DNA from: Daucus carota subsp. sativus
Lineage: Eukaryota > Streptophyta > Magnoliopsida > Apiales > Apiaceae
Assembly (NCBI RefSeq): GCF_001625215.2
Contig: NC_030389.2
Coordinates: 43,017,454 to 43,081,453 of the forward strand
Reading direction: 5' to 3'
Length of the DNA: 64,000 bases
Shown: piece by piece, positions 61,722 through 64,000 of the stretch
How positions within the stretch are numbered: the stretch's first letter is position 1
Layout: each line of letters starts with the position of its first letter
Notes under the pieces: model-generated
The model's input: the letters and a program-made list of their open reading frames with translations, nothing else
Told to the model about the DNA's origin: nothing
Database searches by the model: none
Translations under genes and position numbers: made by a program

Positions 61722-64000
61722 AACTAATGAGAGAAAGTAAAATCACTAAACGTCTATCCTGGAATCCATATGTCAAATTGAACCTTTTTCATACTCCTGT
61801 AATAACAAAGCACAATCACATCGGTCTGTACGGAAGTACATGTATAAAGTGAATAAGATATTGCCAAAAATCTTATATTGTTATACATGATCTTAACATG
61901 CTAATTATCTTTGTAGGTGGCCCTTAAATGCTCAACCCCGTATTTGCAGATCTATGTGATTGTAGAATTGAAGGAGCACCTACCTGGTGCATGAGCGGGT
62001 GTTTTGGATTTATGATCTGATAAAGATTGTGGTTAAGTTGTATTATGCCTACACTCAATGAGTTTTAGAAATAATTACTATTCAAGTTTCTTTTTAAAAA
62101 TCTATGATATTCTTACCAACTTATTTATCTTTTATGATTGTTCAAATATATGTATTGATTGGACCAAGATTGAACATGGCTCATTGAAAATGAGTTATTA
62201 TAAATGAAATCAAATTTCATGAGTTAAGAAATAATTAGAATTCAAATTTATTCTTTAAAATCTATGATATTCTTACCGACTTGTTTATCTTTTATGGTTG
62301 TTCAAATGTATGTATTGATTGGACAACTATTGAACATGATTCATTGAAAATGAGTTATCCTATGTGAAATCAAATTTGTTGTCCAACTCCTGTTATGTTT
62401 CTTTCAAGCCATGCCAAAGTGAGAAGTGTGACCTAGTGTAAACAATTCAAAATTATAGGATGAAAAATTATATATTTTTCTTGTAGATAAAATTTAATTA
62501 AGGATGATATTGAAATAAATTAATCATGTAAAAAATTTCTACATCGCTTAAATTTTAATGATATTTTTGAGAAATAAATAGTTCTAAGAAATAAGCTCAA
62601 AATTGTTCAAAATTAAAACTCTTATTTTATTTTGTGCAAATTGGCATGTCATTAAAAATCAACGTTAACTTATCTAAACAACTTTCCAGAATATATAAAA
62701 TTCCATTGAAAAATATTACTTAAATGAAATAGATTATTTATGAAATTCTCTTTTAACGGAAAATTCACTTTTAAATTTAACAAATGAGGGTCATTAAACT
62801 CCCCACACTAATTAGAATCAAATCTTAGAAAATTTTTATCAAAAAAAGGAAAAAAGAAAAAATCTTAGAAAATTTGGTTGAAGACCATCAAACTTGAAAA
62901 GGATTACTCGAATTAGCATGACCATTAACCACAGTTGTAATCACTCTTTTAGTTTCAGAATTTGCGGTATGCTATTGAATTTTAATTTATTATCATTTAG
63001 TTTGTTGATTTCTCTATTTATTGAGATTAGTAGAAATAAAAATTCTAGATAGCTCAAGTAGGCTGGCTTGTTGTTATCCCTTTTAAAAAACGTAAGTGCA
63101 CACTTAATTATCTGGCCTTCTTTTTATAAGAAAATAAATACACAAACATCTTAACACAAAAATTAATGTGAGACAACAGAGTCAAATGTCAAGTTCATCC
63201 CCTTTTTAGACAACTCTTCATTATTTTTTTTAATAAATTGACATATAAATCATATCATAATAACTTTATCTTTAATACTAAATTGAAACTTACTTTTTAT
63301 TTTTAAAAATATTGTAAATAATATTTCATTTCTTTTAATTATTCAAAGTTTAAATTAGGAATGAAAAGAAAAAATAATAAATTAAGGAATGCGAACATCT
63401 TGTGAAAGGCATAAATCTTGTGAAAAAATAATAAATTGAGGCATAAACAACTTGTGAAAAAATAATAAATTCAGGATGTCAAATCGATAATAATGAAGAT
63501 TTGTTAATATCTGAGCTTAGTGGCCTCTTTTTTTTTGGATATATAAATCATAATCTGTAACGGTAAATTTTAATTTTATATGCGCAATGTAGTGAAGTTA
63601 AGATAAAATCTTCTATGATAAATGTTTTAATTTTATGTATTGAGTAGAGATTACTAAAAACACATAATAAACTAACAGATCTCAAGTGCCCTAATAATCC
63701 CTCATTTATAAATTCCAAAAAGATTTCATATAATATCTTAATAATATCATCATATCTTTAAGCATATTTAAAATCTTGATTAAATACATGAAGATAATTA
63801 ATTAAAATCAATATTGAAGAATACCCAACAATATTATTTCAATGCGAATTTAATACACCCGGATACATAATTAAAATATTTCTAATAAATTTGAATTGAA
63901 TACACTAGTAAGATTCTAAATTATAAATTATATCAAGAATTAACACACTTTTCTCCCCACTATACTAAACTACTCAGTCTTTAACAACGTTTCCTCACAA
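61722..64000 (+). repeat. Diverged partial unit (eleventh) to the right of the array
   Basis: 61722-62370 matches the start of a unit with many substitutions, and 63476-64000 matches its promoter-proximal part. It includes TATAAATTATATCAAGAAT and ends at ACAACGTTTCCTCACAA, about 45 bp short of the expected ATG. Inside the first part a stretch is repeated (CTATGATATTCTTACC at about 62103 and 62262). Between 62370 and 63475 lies AT-rich sequence absent from the array units, in which I recognise nothing. Confidence 0.8.

Overview
This window is nuclear DNA of a flowering plant, most likely a eudicot. It is AT-rich, its genes have GT-AG introns, and it carries plant Copia LTR retrotransposons, CACTA-type transposon ends and two plant gene families. 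The species cannot be fixed from the sequence alone.

Region 1 (1-22220) is a cluster of UPL5-like genes, encoding ubiquitin-like plus HECT E3 ubiquitin ligases. It holds one gene that looks complete (copy A, 5031-8509, three exons, 817 aa). It also holds a decayed copy (B, about 10953-11600), an inverted 5' fragment (11602-11939), and a third copy (C, 13973-16032) cut in exon 2 by a Copia element. The inverted fragment and the 5' end of C form a palindrome of about 2.7 kb (arms about 1.3 kb, centre near 12956). Bases 1-2913 repeat 19308-22220 without a visible difference. The window therefore appears to begin in the previous copy of a 19,307-bp tandem duplication (unit 2914-22220), or in a misassembly that imitates one.

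Region 2 (16033-31909) is a nest of two Copia elements. A minus-strand element (16033-20278) sits in UPL5 copy C. A plus-strand SIRE/Maximus-like element (20279 to the gap) sits in the gag of the first. The inner element has near-identical LTRs, a long gag, pol, and an extra 3' coding region. The far end of the outer element and the rest of UPL5 copy C should lie to the right, but they are not seen. A 100-N assembly gap (31910-32009) lies there.

Region 3 (32010-61721) is a tandem array of ten units of about 2.95 kb. Each unit holds one four-exon gene for a BAH-PHD histone-reader protein of the EBS/SHL family. Eight copies (2 and 4-10) read through intact and encode the same 187-aa protein. 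Copies 1 and 3 carry one-base indels that may be sequencing errors. Units 8-10 share two derived SNPs, as expected from recent unequal exchange.

Region 4 (61722-64000) is a diverged relative of the unit's upstream part with about 1.1 kb of unrelated sequence inside. It stops about 45 bp short of where the next EBS/SHL-like start codon would be, so a further, older copy probably begins just past the window.

The two gene families have no demonstrated link here. Both have expanded locally by tandem duplication, one with decay and inversion and the other with homogenisation.
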